From: Rhodospirillales bacterium
Lineage (GTDB): Bacteria; Pseudomonadota; Alphaproteobacteria; BOG-932; Roseiterribacteraceae
Direction: 5' to 3'
NCBI GenBank assembly: GCA_028291345.1
Contig: JAQGIF010000064.1
Span: forward strand, 1-43,457
Length of the DNA stretch: 43,457 nucleotides
The translations under genes and the position numbers were made by a program. Shown piece by piece: positions 23,347 to 31,289 of the stretch. A model generated the notes under the pieces. The model was not told where the DNA came from. It was given only the letters and a program-made list of their open reading frames with translations, and made no database searches. Every line of letters begins with the position of its first letter. The first letter of the stretch is position 1.

Positions 23347-24218
23347 CCGAGCCTGCAAAGACCATCAAGCGGCCCGTCATCAAGAGATCCCGGCCGCTTC
23401 TTGGAACCTATGTCGCGATCGGCATTGGCGGCCTCGCCGATGCCGAGGCGATTGGGGCCATCGAAAGCGGCTTCGCGACGATCGCAGACATCCACCGGCT
23501 GATGAGCTTTCACGAACCGGACAGCGATATTGGCCGTGTGAACCGCGCCGGCGTTGGCGAAGACATCGTGGTCGATCCGCGGACATTCGCCGTGCTGGAG
23601 CAAGCGGGCCGCCTGGCCGCCGAGAGCGACGGGATATTCGATATTACCGTCGCCGCCGAGCTGGTGGCGCTGGACCTGCTGCCAAGGCCGACCTGCCCCC
23701 ATGAGCCCGATCCGGGTGCATCATGGCGCGATATCGAATTGATCGCACCGCATGCAGTGCGTTTAAACCGCCCGCTCTGGATCGATCTTGGCGGTATCGC
23801 CAAAGGCTACGCCGTCGATCGAGCGATGCGCGCTATGAAGCTGCCGTCCGACATCCAATGCTTGGTGAGTGCCGGCGGCGACCTGCGCGTATCCGGCCCG
23901 GCGGCCGAGCGCGTCCTGCTGCGTGTATCCTCGACGGACAAGGCGGTGCCGGTTCTGGAAATCGAGAATGCCAGTCTCGCCAGCAGCGAAGCCATGGGTG
24001 GTCCGGTCGGTCCGCATCTCGACGGCGTCAGCCGGCGCGGTATCGGCACCCGAAGATTCGTGTCGGTGGTGGCGCGGGATTGTATAATCGCAGATGCGCT
24101 GACCAAGATCGTGATAGCCCGGGGCAAAGACGCGGGCGAGATATTGAAACGCCACGGCGCAACCGCCTACCTCAACGAAGGCAACGCGGGTTGGGAAACG
24201 ATCGGAGCCGTGAATTGA
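23343..24218 (+). CDS. FAD:protein FMN transferase (ApbE-like)
   Basis: ApbE transfers FMN from FAD to a Ser/Thr of a target flavoprotein. The frame contains family blocks RPLLGTYVAI, IHRLMSFHEPDSDI, WIDLGGIAKGYAVDRA (about 140-155), SAGGDLRVSG and the metal-site Asp in IADALTKIV. The conserved N-terminus lies before the first ATG (23502), and no ATG, GTG or TTG occurs in frame between the SDR end and that block. I therefore place the start at CTG 23343, overlapping the SDR stop, after GAGAAGGCGGA. This gives 291 residues, normal for the family. ATG 23502 would remove about 53 residues. No signal peptide. The cytochrome b-like gene overlaps its end. Confidence 0.75.
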   Translation: MTEPAKTIKRPVIKRSRPLLGTYVAIGIGGLADAEAIGAIESGFATIADIHRLMSFHEPDSDIGRVNRAGVGEDIVVDPRTFAVLEQAGRLAAESDGIFDITVAAELVALDLLPRPTCPHEPDPGASWRDIELIAPHAVRLNRPLWIDLGGIAKGYAVDRAMRAMKLPSDIQCLVSAGGDLRVSGPAAERVLLRVSSTDKAVPVLEIENASLASSEAMGGPVGPHLDGVSRRGIGTRRFVSVVARDCIIADALTKIVIARGKDAGEILKRHGATAYLNEGNAGWETIGAVN

Positions 24219-24691
24219 CCGCTACGCGCGCCACAGGGACAAGAACCGTGTTGAAGCCGCCGATGAGGATCGCCCGGCAATATCGCATTCTGCTCTACGT
24301 CACCGGCTGGGGAGTGTGGCTGACCGGCGTGCTCTGGGTGCTGTTCCATTATTTCATGCGAGTGAAGGGCCCGTTCGGCTTCAAGACCAACCCGCTGGAG
24401 GAATGGTGGCTGATCACCCATGGCGGCTTCGCAGTTCTGAGCACGTTCCTGTTTGGCTGGATGTGGAGCCAGCATATTGTCATCGGCTGGGATATGCGCT
24501 GGCGGCGCCGATCCGGCGGCACGATGGCCGGCGTGACGATCTTTCTGATCCTCAGCGGCTACGCGATCTATTATATCGGCGATCCGGACTGGCTGAACTG
24601 GACAGCGATCGCCCATTGGGGGATCGGCGTTGCCGCGCTCGCGATCTTCTTCATCCATTGGCTGTCGAAATCCCGGCCGCGCAGGGCGTAA
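24215..24691 (+). CDS. Small four-helix membrane protein, cytochrome b-like
   Basis: About 158 residues with four hydrophobic helices: LLYVTGWGVWLTGVLWVLF, GGFAVLSTFLFGWMWSQHI, GVTIFLILSGYAIYYIG and GIGVAALAIFFIHWL. Histidines in or near helices 1, 2 and 4 (FHYF, THGG, SQHI, AHWG, IHWL) could ligate heme b, as in DUF4405/cytochrome b561-like proteins. It overlaps ApbE by 4 bp with TTG 24215 (GGAG upstream); GTG 24248 with AGGGA upstream is an alternative start. Next to an ApbE gene it suggests a membrane redox unit that carries electrons to or from a flavinylated partner, but no FMN-binding domain gene is seen in the window. Confidence 0.65.
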   Translation: MTATRATGTRTVLKPPMRIARQYRILLYVTGWGVWLTGVLWVLFHYFMRVKGPFGFKTNPLEEWWLITHGGFAVLSTFLFGWMWSQHIVIGWDMRWRRRSGGTMAGVTIFLILSGYAIYYIGDPDWLNWTAIAHWGIGVAALAIFFIHWLSKSRPRRA

Positions 24692-24695
24692 CCCG

Positions 24696-25370
24696 CTACC
24701 AGATCGATTGGATCAGACGGTAGAGGACGCGCCGCGTGTAGTCTTCATAGCCGGCAGATGGGCGCGCAGCAGGCGTTCCTCAGCGACGATCCTATAGGCG
24801 ATGATCAATTCCAGCAGCATGCCGGCCGCCAACCCCCACCAGGAGCCCAGCGTCAGGACTGTGCCGGCGAATATGAAGATTGCCCCGGCATACATCGGAT
24901 GGCGCACGACCGCATAAGGGCCGGTTGAAATCACCCGGTGGCCGCGGTCGGATTGAATGCGCACGACGGGCGCCAGGAAGGTGTTTTCGCGAAAGGTCAG
25001 GCGCACGATCCAGAAGCCGGCGATCAGGCTGGCAACCCCAAGCCATTTCAGCCAACCCGGCATCGTCGACCAACCGAAGCGTGCGTCCAGCCCCATCATC
25101 AGCAGCCAGCCGAACCAGACGACCTGCAGCATGCCGGTGAGAAATCTTATCCCACAGCGGCTGTCCGGCTTGGTCCAAGCCCTTCATGCGCTCGGCCAGC
25201 AGGGCAGGGTCTTTCCTGGCGACGGCCCAGGTCACCGCGACAACGCAGATGAAGAAGGTGACGAGAAAAATCAAGCCTGCCGGCCAGCGCATGGTTCCCG
25301 TGCCGCCGAACAGGCAAATGGCCTGGAGCGCGAACATCCCGCCCAGCATGAGCCATAGGCTCGCGGTCAT
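24696..25370 (-). pseudogene. Frameshifted isoprenylcysteine/phospholipid methyltransferase-like membrane protein
   Basis: From ATG 25370 the frame gives MTASLWLMLGGMFALQ, then LLAERMKGLDQAGQPLWDKI and loses the family text at about 25140. A second frame continues MLQVVWFGWLLMMGLDARFG, FRENTFLAPVVRIQSDRGH and STGPYAVVRHPMYAGAIFIF, the hallmark of ICMT/PEMT-type methyltransferases. At about 24760 a third change gives YEDYTRRVLYRLIQSIW and stop at 24696-24698, the normal family end. Two single-base frameshifts interrupt an otherwise complete gene of about 224 codons. The neighbouring genes are intact, so a sequencing error or recent mutation is possible. Four base pairs separate it from the upstream gene of the same strand. 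Confidence 0.78.
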
Positions 25371-25374
25371 GCTG

Positions 25375-26154
25375 TCAGCCGGCTTGGTCTTCCGCGCGCT
25401 TCAACTCGTCGATCAGCGCCGGCATGCCGAAGGTCACGGTATGGATGCCGAGCACGGAGGTCAACTGATAGACCTCCATGATCTCCTGCATCGTTGCGCC
25501 ATAGCGTAGCGCATTCTGGATATGGACGCGCAGGCCCGGTTCATAGAGATGGGTCGTGGCGGAATCGATCGCGATATAGATCAGTTCGCGGACCTTGGGT
25601 TCCAGCGTCCCGGTCGTCCACGGGATCGACGAGAAATTCATGTAGGCTTCGAAAAATTCCGGCGACAGGCGGATCAGCCCGTCCCATAGCGGGCTCCAAT
25701 AGCCGCGATTTTCGGTGAAGGTTTTCTTCAACTGCTCTTGATGCGGTGTCAGCGGATTTTGCTCGATCTCCGCGCCGCGTCCGGCCTTCGCCATTTCGTC
25801 GAACAGGATCGGCAGGCCGGTGGTCACGGTGTGGATGCCCAGCACGGAGGTCAGCTGATAGACCTCCATGATCTCAGCCTTGGTCGCGCCATAGCGCAGC
25901 GCATTGCGGATATGGACCTTGAGGCCCGGCTCATACATATGGGTCGTCGAGGAATCGATCGCGATATAGATCAGTTCGCGAACTTTCGGCTCCAGCGTTC
26001 CAGTCTTCCACGGGACCGACGAGAAATTCATATAGGCTTCGAAGAATTCGGGCGTCAGATCGAGGATGTCGTCCCAGATCGGGCTCCAGTAACCGCGAGC
26101 AGCGGTGAATTCTTCCCTAAGCCTCTGCTTTTTTTCGTCCAATTTATCGGTCAT
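25375..26154 (-). CDS. Duplicated carboxymuconolactone decarboxylase-like protein
   Basis: Protein of 259 residues made of two copies of one CMD/AhpD-like domain (about residues 8-126 and 138-256), period 130 residues. Both copies have YWSPxWD, FFEAYMNFSS, TGTLEPKVRELIYIAID, ALRYGAT and EIMEVYQLTSVLGIHTVT. The CxxC of AhpD-like enzymes is absent: the region reads SSTTHMYEPG and SATTHLYEPG, and no cysteine exists in the protein. Activity is therefore unlike alkylhydroperoxidase; a decarboxylase or lyase role using the His is possible. In an operon with the ferredoxin reductase (7-bp gap) and the methyltransferase-like pseudogene. Confidence 0.82.
   Translation of the reverse strand: MTDKLDEKKQRLREEFTAARGYWSPIWDDILDLTPEFFEAYMNFSSVPWKTGTLEPKVRELIYIAIDSSTTHMYEPGLKVHIRNALRYGATKAEIMEVYQLTSVLGIHTVTTGLPILFDEMAKAGRGAEIEQNPLTPHQEQLKKTFTENRGYWSPLWDGLIRLSPEFFEAYMNFSSIPWTTGTLEPKVRELIYIAIDSATTHLYEPGLRVHIQNALRYGATMQEIMEVYQLTSVLGIHTVTFGMPALIDELKRAEDQAG
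25432..26097 (-). repeat. 390-bp tandem duplication inside the CMD-like gene
   Basis: Blocks 25432-25707 and 25822-26097 match closely at DNA level with an exact 390-bp offset; for example GGTCACGGT recurs at 25432 and 25822, and GACCTCCATGATCTC occurs in both. It reflects an in-frame duplication of one domain. Confidence 0.8.
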
Positions 26155-26161
26155 GATTTTC

Positions 26162-27385
26162 TCAGACCTCAGCCAGCGGCACGTCCAAATTCACTAACCG
26201 CATCAAATCCGGCTTGCGGCCTTCTGTGATCAGTTTCTTGCCGCTCATGAAATCCTTCGCGGAGTTGACCGCGTTCACCGCCACGATTGCGCCATTGCGC
26301 AGATAATACGCGGCGAAGCGGCGGGTGGAGGGGTCGCCGCGGAGGACAACGCGGTCGCCGATTTCCGACATGCCGGCGATCTGCAGCTTCAGGTCATACT
26401 GGTCAGACCAGAACCAGGGCAATTCATGGAACGGTTTGGGGTTGCCGGTGATGGCGCTGGCAGCTGCCCGGGCTTGACCCATCGCGGCGGGCACGGATTC
26501 CAGGCGCAGGCGCTTGCCGAGTATGTCGTTCGGATGGTTGGTGGCGTCCCCGATGGCGAAGATTGCCGGGTCGGCGGTGCGGCCGCATTCGTCGACGACG
26601 ATGCCGTTTTCGACCGCGAGGCCCGCCGCTGCCGCCAGTTCGGTGTTGGGGATCGCACCGACACCGACAACGACTACATCCGCCGCGACCTCGGTGCCGT
26701 CCGTGAGCCGCACGGACCTGACCGCGCCATCGCCGGTGAAGGCTTCGATGACCACGCCAAAATGAAGATCGACCCCGGCTTCGCGGTGCGCGCTCTCATA
26801 GAACTGGGCGATCTCGGTTCCCGCTACCCGCGCCAGCAGACGCTCCAGCATTTCGATCACTGTGACCTTGCAGCCGAGTTTCGTAGCGCTGGCCGCGACC
26901 TCCAGCCCGACATAGCCGCCGCCGACGATCGCCAGCCGCTTGCCGGGTCCCAGCCGCGCGCCGATCGCACGGGAATCGGCGAGGGTGCGCAGGTAGAAGA
27001 CTCCATCGAGATCGGCACCGGGAACCTGCAGCTTGCGCGCCCGCGCGCCGGTCGCGATCACCAGTTTGTTGTAGGCGAGCGTCTCGCCGGTCGAAAGCGT
27101 GATCCGGTGCGCCGTCCTGTCGATGGCAGTGACAGTCAGCCCCAGCCGTACATCAATGTTCTTATCGGTGTAGAACTGGTCGCGTTTCAGGAACACGCGC
27201 TCGAGTTCCATTGCGCCGCTGAGCAATTCCTTCGAGGTCGCGGGCCGGTCATAGGGCCGATACGCCTCGTCCCCGATCAGGATCAGTTTGCCATCGAACC
27301 CGCCGGACCGTAGCGATTCGACGATTTGCGCGCCGCCATGTCCGGCGCCGATGATAATAATCGTTTCGGGGTTTGTTTCAGCCAT
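26162..27385 (-). CDS. FAD-dependent ferredoxin/rubredoxin reductase
   Basis: Protein of 407 residues of the putidaredoxin reductase type (class I oxygenase reductases). FAD motif GAGHGG (13-18), YRPYDRPATSKELL (typical R-P-x-L-S-K region), ATGARARK, NAD motif GGGYVG (about residue 155), second FAD part IFAIGDAT, and a C-terminal domain with LPWFWSDQYDLKLQI. It passes electrons from NAD(P)H to a ferredoxin feeding a P450 or Rieske oxygenase; none of these is present in the window. No strong ribosome binding site is seen. First gene of the minus-strand operon with the CMD-like gene. Confidence 0.87.
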   Translation of the reverse strand: MAETNPETIIIIGAGHGGAQIVESLRSGGFDGKLILIGDEAYRPYDRPATSKELLSGAMELERVFLKRDQFYTDKNIDVRLGLTVTAIDRTAHRITLSTGETLAYNKLVIATGARARKLQVPGADLDGVFYLRTLADSRAIGARLGPGKRLAIVGGGYVGLEVAASATKLGCKVTVIEMLERLLARVAGTEIAQFYESAHREAGVDLHFGVVIEAFTGDGAVRSVRLTDGTEVAADVVVVGVGAIPNTELAAAAGLAVENGIVVDECGRTADPAIFAIGDATNHPNDILGKRLRLESVPAAMGQARAAASAITGNPKPFHELPWFWSDQYDLKLQIAGMSEIGDRVVLRGDPSTRRFAAYYLRNGAIVAVNAVNSAKDFMSGKKLITEGRKPDLMRLVNLDVPLAEV

Positions 27386-27427
27386 TTACGATTTCGGTCC
27401 AAAAATTCAGGCGGGCGGAAATTTATG

Positions 27428-27444
27428 GCGGTATCATACACCGC
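27428..27444. promoter_or_regulatory. Imperfect dyad in divergent promoter
   Basis: GCGGTATCATACACCGC has 5-bp arms (GCGGT/ACCGC) plus two inner symmetric positions. It lies between the ferredoxin reductase and the APH-kinase gene. The core CGGTA...TAC..CCG resembles the palindrome at 10136-10152, so the same TetR-type protein might bind, but the match is weak. Confidence 0.3.
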
Positions 27445-27566
27445 GCGTCCTCCCACATGCGCGATTGCAACACATCAGATGCCGTACACCGATGCAACCC
27501 TGAAGACTGAACGGCGTTTCTCTCCGGCTTGCTGGAGGGCGCGGCTGGGTTATAAGTTCGGCCGCC

Positions 27567-28589
27567 ATGACAACGCATCAGAAAAATTCCCAAACCACCG
27601 CACCTGACCCGTACGACGATGTCCGCAAGGCAGTCCGCCGCAGATTCGGCACGGCGGCCAGCATCGGCAATATCGTGCAGCCGACTCTGGGCGGGTCGAA
27701 CCGCACGGTGGTCTTCGACCTGGTCGAGGGCAACGCCAGGCGGAGGCTGGTGTCGCGGCAGGAAACATACAGCGCGGAAGACAGCCCGTTCCTGTCGCCG
27801 TCGGACCAGTTCAAGGTGATGGGCGCCGCCTATCGCCACGGCTTGCCGGTGCCGGAGCCGGTGTTCGAATATGATGCTGACGACGTGATGGGGCACGGTT
27901 TCGTCACCGGTTTCGTCGGAGGCGAGACGATGCCCAAGCGAATCATTTCCGATCCAGCCTTCGCCGGCGCGCGCGGACGGTTGCCGGGGCAGCTTGCGGA
28001 ATTCGAGGCGCGGCTGAATGCGATCCCGCTGGAGGAGATCGCGTTCCTGGAGCAGATCGCGGACAGCACCGACCCGATCCAGGCCCAGCGGGCGCGATAC
28101 GATTTCTATGACGAGCCGCACCCGGGCATCGAGCTCGGCCTGCGCTGGCTGGAAACCCACCGGCCCCCGCCGCAAAAGCGGGTTCTGGTGCATGGCGATT
28201 TCCGCAACGGCAATTTCATGGTGGGTCCGAATGGGCTAAGCGCCGTTCTGGATTGGGAATGCAGCCATATCGGTAGCGGGCTTGAGGATTTCGGCTGGCT
28301 CTGCACCCGGTCCTGGCGGTTCGGGCGCAATGATCTGCCGGTCGGCGGTTTTGCCCAGCGCCAGGCGCTTTTCGAAGGCTTCGTGGCGGCGGGCGGTACG
28401 CAGGTCGATCCCGAGGCGGTGCGCTATTGGGAGATATTCGGGCTGGTCCGCTGGGGGATCATCAATATCATGCAGGCACATGGCCATGTGTTCGGCGGCC
28501 GGCGTAGCGTCGTGTTCGCGGCATGCGGGCGCAATACCAGTCAGATCGAATATGATCTACTGATGACCGTCGCGGGGCATTATCAATAA
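27567..28589 (+). CDS. APH-family phosphotransferase, LvaA/ACAD10-type kinase-like
   Basis: Protein of 340 residues of the aminoglycoside phosphotransferase fold. N-lobe with TLGGSNRTVVFDLV (nucleotide loop), catalytic loop HGDFRNGNFM (His209, Asp211, Asn216) and metal-binding DWE (Asp229). In CoA catabolism such proteins phosphorylate hydroxyacyl-CoAs (LvaA, the APH domain of ACAD10/11) ahead of elimination by an ACAD11-like dehydrogenase, which is present at 17780. The next gene is an acyl-CoA ligase (8-20 bp away), supporting a role in CoA-ester metabolism and not in antibiotic resistance. Divergent from the ferredoxin reductase operon. Confidence 0.82.
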   Translation: MTTHQKNSQTTAPDPYDDVRKAVRRRFGTAASIGNIVQPTLGGSNRTVVFDLVEGNARRRLVSRQETYSAEDSPFLSPSDQFKVMGAAYRHGLPVPEPVFEYDADDVMGHGFVTGFVGGETMPKRIISDPAFAGARGRLPGQLAEFEARLNAIPLEEIAFLEQIADSTDPIQAQRARYDFYDEPHPGIELGLRWLETHRPPPQKRVLVHGDFRNGNFMVGPNGLSAVLDWECSHIGSGLEDFGWLCTRSWRFGRNDLPVGGFAQRQALFEGFVAAGGTQVDPEAVRYWEIFGLVRWGIINIMQAHGHVFGGRRSVVFAACGRNTSQIEYDLLMTVAGHYQ

Positions 28590-28609
28590 ATAGAGACATG
28601 GGAACGATT

Positions 28610-30250
28610 ATGACAGGGACCGATCACCCATTCACGAGCGCCTTTGCGGCGTTCGAGGCCACCGCGAAGGCCCATCCCGACAATGCCTTCCTGGCGGTGC
28701 CGGCGCGCGCTGATCGCGACTATTATCCGGCCGGCGTCGAGTTCACCTATCGCGCCGCGCTCGATCATATTCTGGAGCTGCGCAGCCTGTATGAACGCTC
28801 CGGCATCGGGCATGGCCACCGCGTCGCGCTGCTGCTGGGTAATCAGCCGGAGCATTTCTTCCATCTGTTCGCGCTGAACGCGCTGGGTGCCAGCGTCGTG
28901 CCGCTGAACCCGGACAACCGGCCGGAGGAGATGCTGTATGCGATCACCCATTCCGAGTCCGATCTGGCATTCGCCGCGAATGCGCGCCTGGCCGAACTGA
29001 CCGGCATCGCGGCGCGGCGCGAAACCCCGTTGCCGGTCTATTCCGTCCAGAATTTGCCGGATCGTCTGGCGACGCCGGTTAAGCCAATGCGGACCGACGC
29101 GCCCGGCCTCTCCGCCGAGGCGGCGCTGCTCTACACGTCGGGCACAACTGGCAGCCCCAAGGGTTGCATGATTTCGAACGATTATTTCCTGACCTCCGGC
29201 AGCTGGTACGTGACGCGGGGCGGGCGACTGTCCTTCACCTTCGGGCAGGAGCGGCTGTTCAACCCGTTCCCTGTCTTCCACATGAACGCCGGTGTCATGA
29301 GCCTGATGGCCGTGACCTTGACGGCGAGCTGCCTGATCTCCGCAGACCGATTCCATCCAAAAAGCTGGTGGCGCGACCTGGTCGATACCGGCGCGACCGC
29401 GGTCCATTACATGGGCGTCATCCCGCCGATCCTGTTCAAGCAGGAGGCGATGCCGGAAGAAAGATTGCATAAGGTTAAGTTCGGGCTGGGCGCCTCGGTC
29501 GATCCGACCTTGCATACGGCGTTCGAGGAGCGGTTCGGCTTCGCCATGGTCGAGGTCTGGGGCATGACGGAGACCGGGCGCGTGTTCTGCGACAACATCG
29601 AGCCGCGCCAAGTGACCACCCGCGCCATCGGCGCGCCGCGCGACGGGCTTGAAGTCAAGATTGCCGATGATAATGATAACGCCGTGCCACAGGGCCGGGA
29701 CGGGCAATTGCTGGTGCGCTTCGCCGGGCCAGACCCGCGCAAGGGATTCTTTTCCGGCTATCTCAAGGAAACGGAAGCGACCGAGGAAGCCTGGCGCGGC
29801 GGCTGGTTCCATACCGGAGATGTCGTTCGGCAGGGGACGGACGGCATGCTCTATTTCGTCGATCGCCGGAAGAATATCGTTCGGCGCAGCGGGGAGAATA
29901 TCTCAGCCGCTGAGGTCGAAGAGTCGATCATCACCCATCCGAGCGTCAATACCTGCGCGGTCCTGCCGATCGAGGACGAGCTGCGCGAGGAGGAGGTGAT
30001 GGCCTGCGTCGTGCTGAGCGAGGGCGTTACCCCAGACCGTGAAACCGCTACTGCGATCTTCAGCCATTGCCGGGACCAGCTCGCCTATTACAAGACGCCC
30101 GGCTGGATCGTCTTTCGCGACAAGCTGCCCACGACTACGACTACCAAGATCCAGAAGGGGCTGATTTTCGCCGCGCATGAGGACCCTAGGACCATCCCCG
30201 GATCGCATGATTTCCGGGGCGAGAAGCGCCGCCACCCGGCTGCGGCCTGA
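28610..30250 (+). CDS. AMP-forming acyl-CoA ligase (second copy)
   Basis: Adenylate-forming enzyme of 546 residues. P-loop YTSGTTGSPKGCM near residue 174, VWGMTETGRV (A5), GWFHTGDVV (A7), DRRKNIVRRSGENISAAEVE (A8) and a C-terminal lysine in TTTTKIQKG (A10). It activates an acid to its CoA ester. It differs clearly from the ligase at 16182, so the two probably serve different steps. ATG 28610 is preceded by GGGAA at good distance; ATG 28598 is an alternative. In an operon with the APH kinase and the LpxD-like gene (3-bp gap). Confidence 0.87.
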   Translation: MTGTDHPFTSAFAAFEATAKAHPDNAFLAVPARADRDYYPAGVEFTYRAALDHILELRSLYERSGIGHGHRVALLLGNQPEHFFHLFALNALGASVVPLNPDNRPEEMLYAITHSESDLAFAANARLAELTGIAARRETPLPVYSVQNLPDRLATPVKPMRTDAPGLSAEAALLYTSGTTGSPKGCMISNDYFLTSGSWYVTRGGRLSFTFGQERLFNPFPVFHMNAGVMSLMAVTLTASCLISADRFHPKSWWRDLVDTGATAVHYMGVIPPILFKQEAMPEERLHKVKFGLGASVDPTLHTAFEERFGFAMVEVWGMTETGRVFCDNIEPRQVTTRAIGAPRDGLEVKIADDNDNAVPQGRDGQLLVRFAGPDPRKGFFSGYLKETEATEEAWRGGWFHTGDVVRQGTDGMLYFVDRRKNIVRRSGENISAAEVEESIITHPSVNTCAVLPIEDELREEEVMACVVLSEGVTPDRETATAIFSHCRDQLAYYKTPGWIVFRDKLPTTTTTKIQKGLIFAAHEDPRTIPGSHDFRGEKRRHPAAA

Positions 30251-30253
30251 CCG

Positions 30254-31282
30254 ATGATCGATCCGCGCTTCTTCGCCAATGCAGGTCCTTTCACCCTGGG
30301 TGATCTCGCCGACAGGCTGGGCGGGTCGCTGGCGGACGACGCGCCGCGCGATTTCGCGATCACCGATCTGGCGATGCTGGACGAGGCGCATGCGTCGGAG
30401 ATCGCGCTGTTTGCCGATAGCCGCTATCGGGCTGCCTTCGCGGCCACGAAAGCGGGTGTGGTAATCACCCGCCCCGACCTGATGCGCAATGGGCCGGTGA
30501 CGGGCGGGCCTCATCTCATCCATGTGCCGATGCCGCGCCAAGCCCTCGCCGAAATCGCCTGGCTGTTCTATCCCTTGGTCGAGGAAGCGCTTGGCCTGAC
30601 CGACGAGCGCGAAGCCGCGATCATCGGCGAGGGGTGCCGGATCGCCACTAGCGCCATAGTCGGCAAAGGGGTGCAAATCGGCGCGCGCACTCTGATTGGC
30701 GCCAATGCCGTCATCGGGAACGGCGTTGTTATCGGTGCCGACTGCAAAATCGGTCCGAACACTACGATCAGCCAGTCCATTATCGGCGATCGCGTCCATA
30801 TCTATTCCGGCGCGGTCGTGGGCGCGCAGGGCTTCGGTTTCGTGCCCGGCGCGCGGGGCTTGCGACGCGTGCCGCAGCTTGGCCGAGTCCTGATCGGCAA
30901 CGATGTCGAGTTCGGCGCCAACTCGACCGCCGATCGCGGCGCCTTAGGCGATACGGTTATCGGCGACGGAACCGTTATCGATAACCAGATCCAGATCGGC
31001 CATAACTGCCGCATTGGTCGCCATTGCATTTTGTGCGGACAGACCGGCATCGCCGGCAGCGTCACGATCGAGGACGGCGCGGTGATCGGCGGCGCTTCGC
31101 GAATCGCGGACCATGTCACGATCGGCGCGGGTGCGAAGCTAGCGGGCGGCAGCGGCGTGACTCGCGATATCGGGCCCGGCGAAGTCGTCGCCGGCTATCC
31201 CGCCATCCCCGTCCGGGACTGGCATCGCCAGGCGGCAGGGTTGGAGAAGCTGTTCAGCCGCCCCAGGAAGAGGCCGGACTAG
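30254..31282 (+). CDS. LpxD-like acyltransferase (UDP-3-O-acylglucosamine N-acyltransferase family)
   Basis: Protein of 342 residues. It has an N-terminal substrate-binding domain with the LpxD start FTLGDLADRLGG, about ten left-handed beta-helix hexapeptide turns (IGARTLIGANAVIGNG, VIGADCKIG) and a C-terminal helix. The LpxD block NSTADRGALGDTVIG and the likely catalytic His in IQIGHNCRIG are present. LpxD adds 3-hydroxyacyl chains to lipid A precursors. Here it lies outside any lpx/fab cluster, 3 bp after a CoA ligase, so it is likely a paralogue using an acyl donor for another amine or a modified lipid A. Whether it is the only lpxD of the genome is unknown. Confidence 0.78.
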   Translation: MIDPRFFANAGPFTLGDLADRLGGSLADDAPRDFAITDLAMLDEAHASEIALFADSRYRAAFAATKAGVVITRPDLMRNGPVTGGPHLIHVPMPRQALAEIAWLFYPLVEEALGLTDEREAAIIGEGCRIATSAIVGKGVQIGARTLIGANAVIGNGVVIGADCKIGPNTTISQSIIGDRVHIYSGAVVGAQGFGFVPGARGLRRVPQLGRVLIGNDVEFGANSTADRGALGDTVIGDGTVIDNQIQIGHNCRIGRHCILCGQTGIAGSVTIEDGAVIGGASRIADHVTIGAGAKLAGGSGVTRDIGPGEVVAGYPAIPVRDWHRQAAGLEKLFSRPRKRPD

Positions 31283-31289
31283 GCAGCGG

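Noticed and set aside
27567-28589. Aminoglycoside resistance gene
   Set aside because: The APH fold is present, but the neighbours (CoA ligase, ACAD elsewhere) and similarity to acyl-CoA-linked kinases argue for metabolism.
28583-29812. Minus-strand frame of 409 codons opposite the second ligase
   Set aside because: Antisense shadow; the plus strand shows all adenylation motifs.
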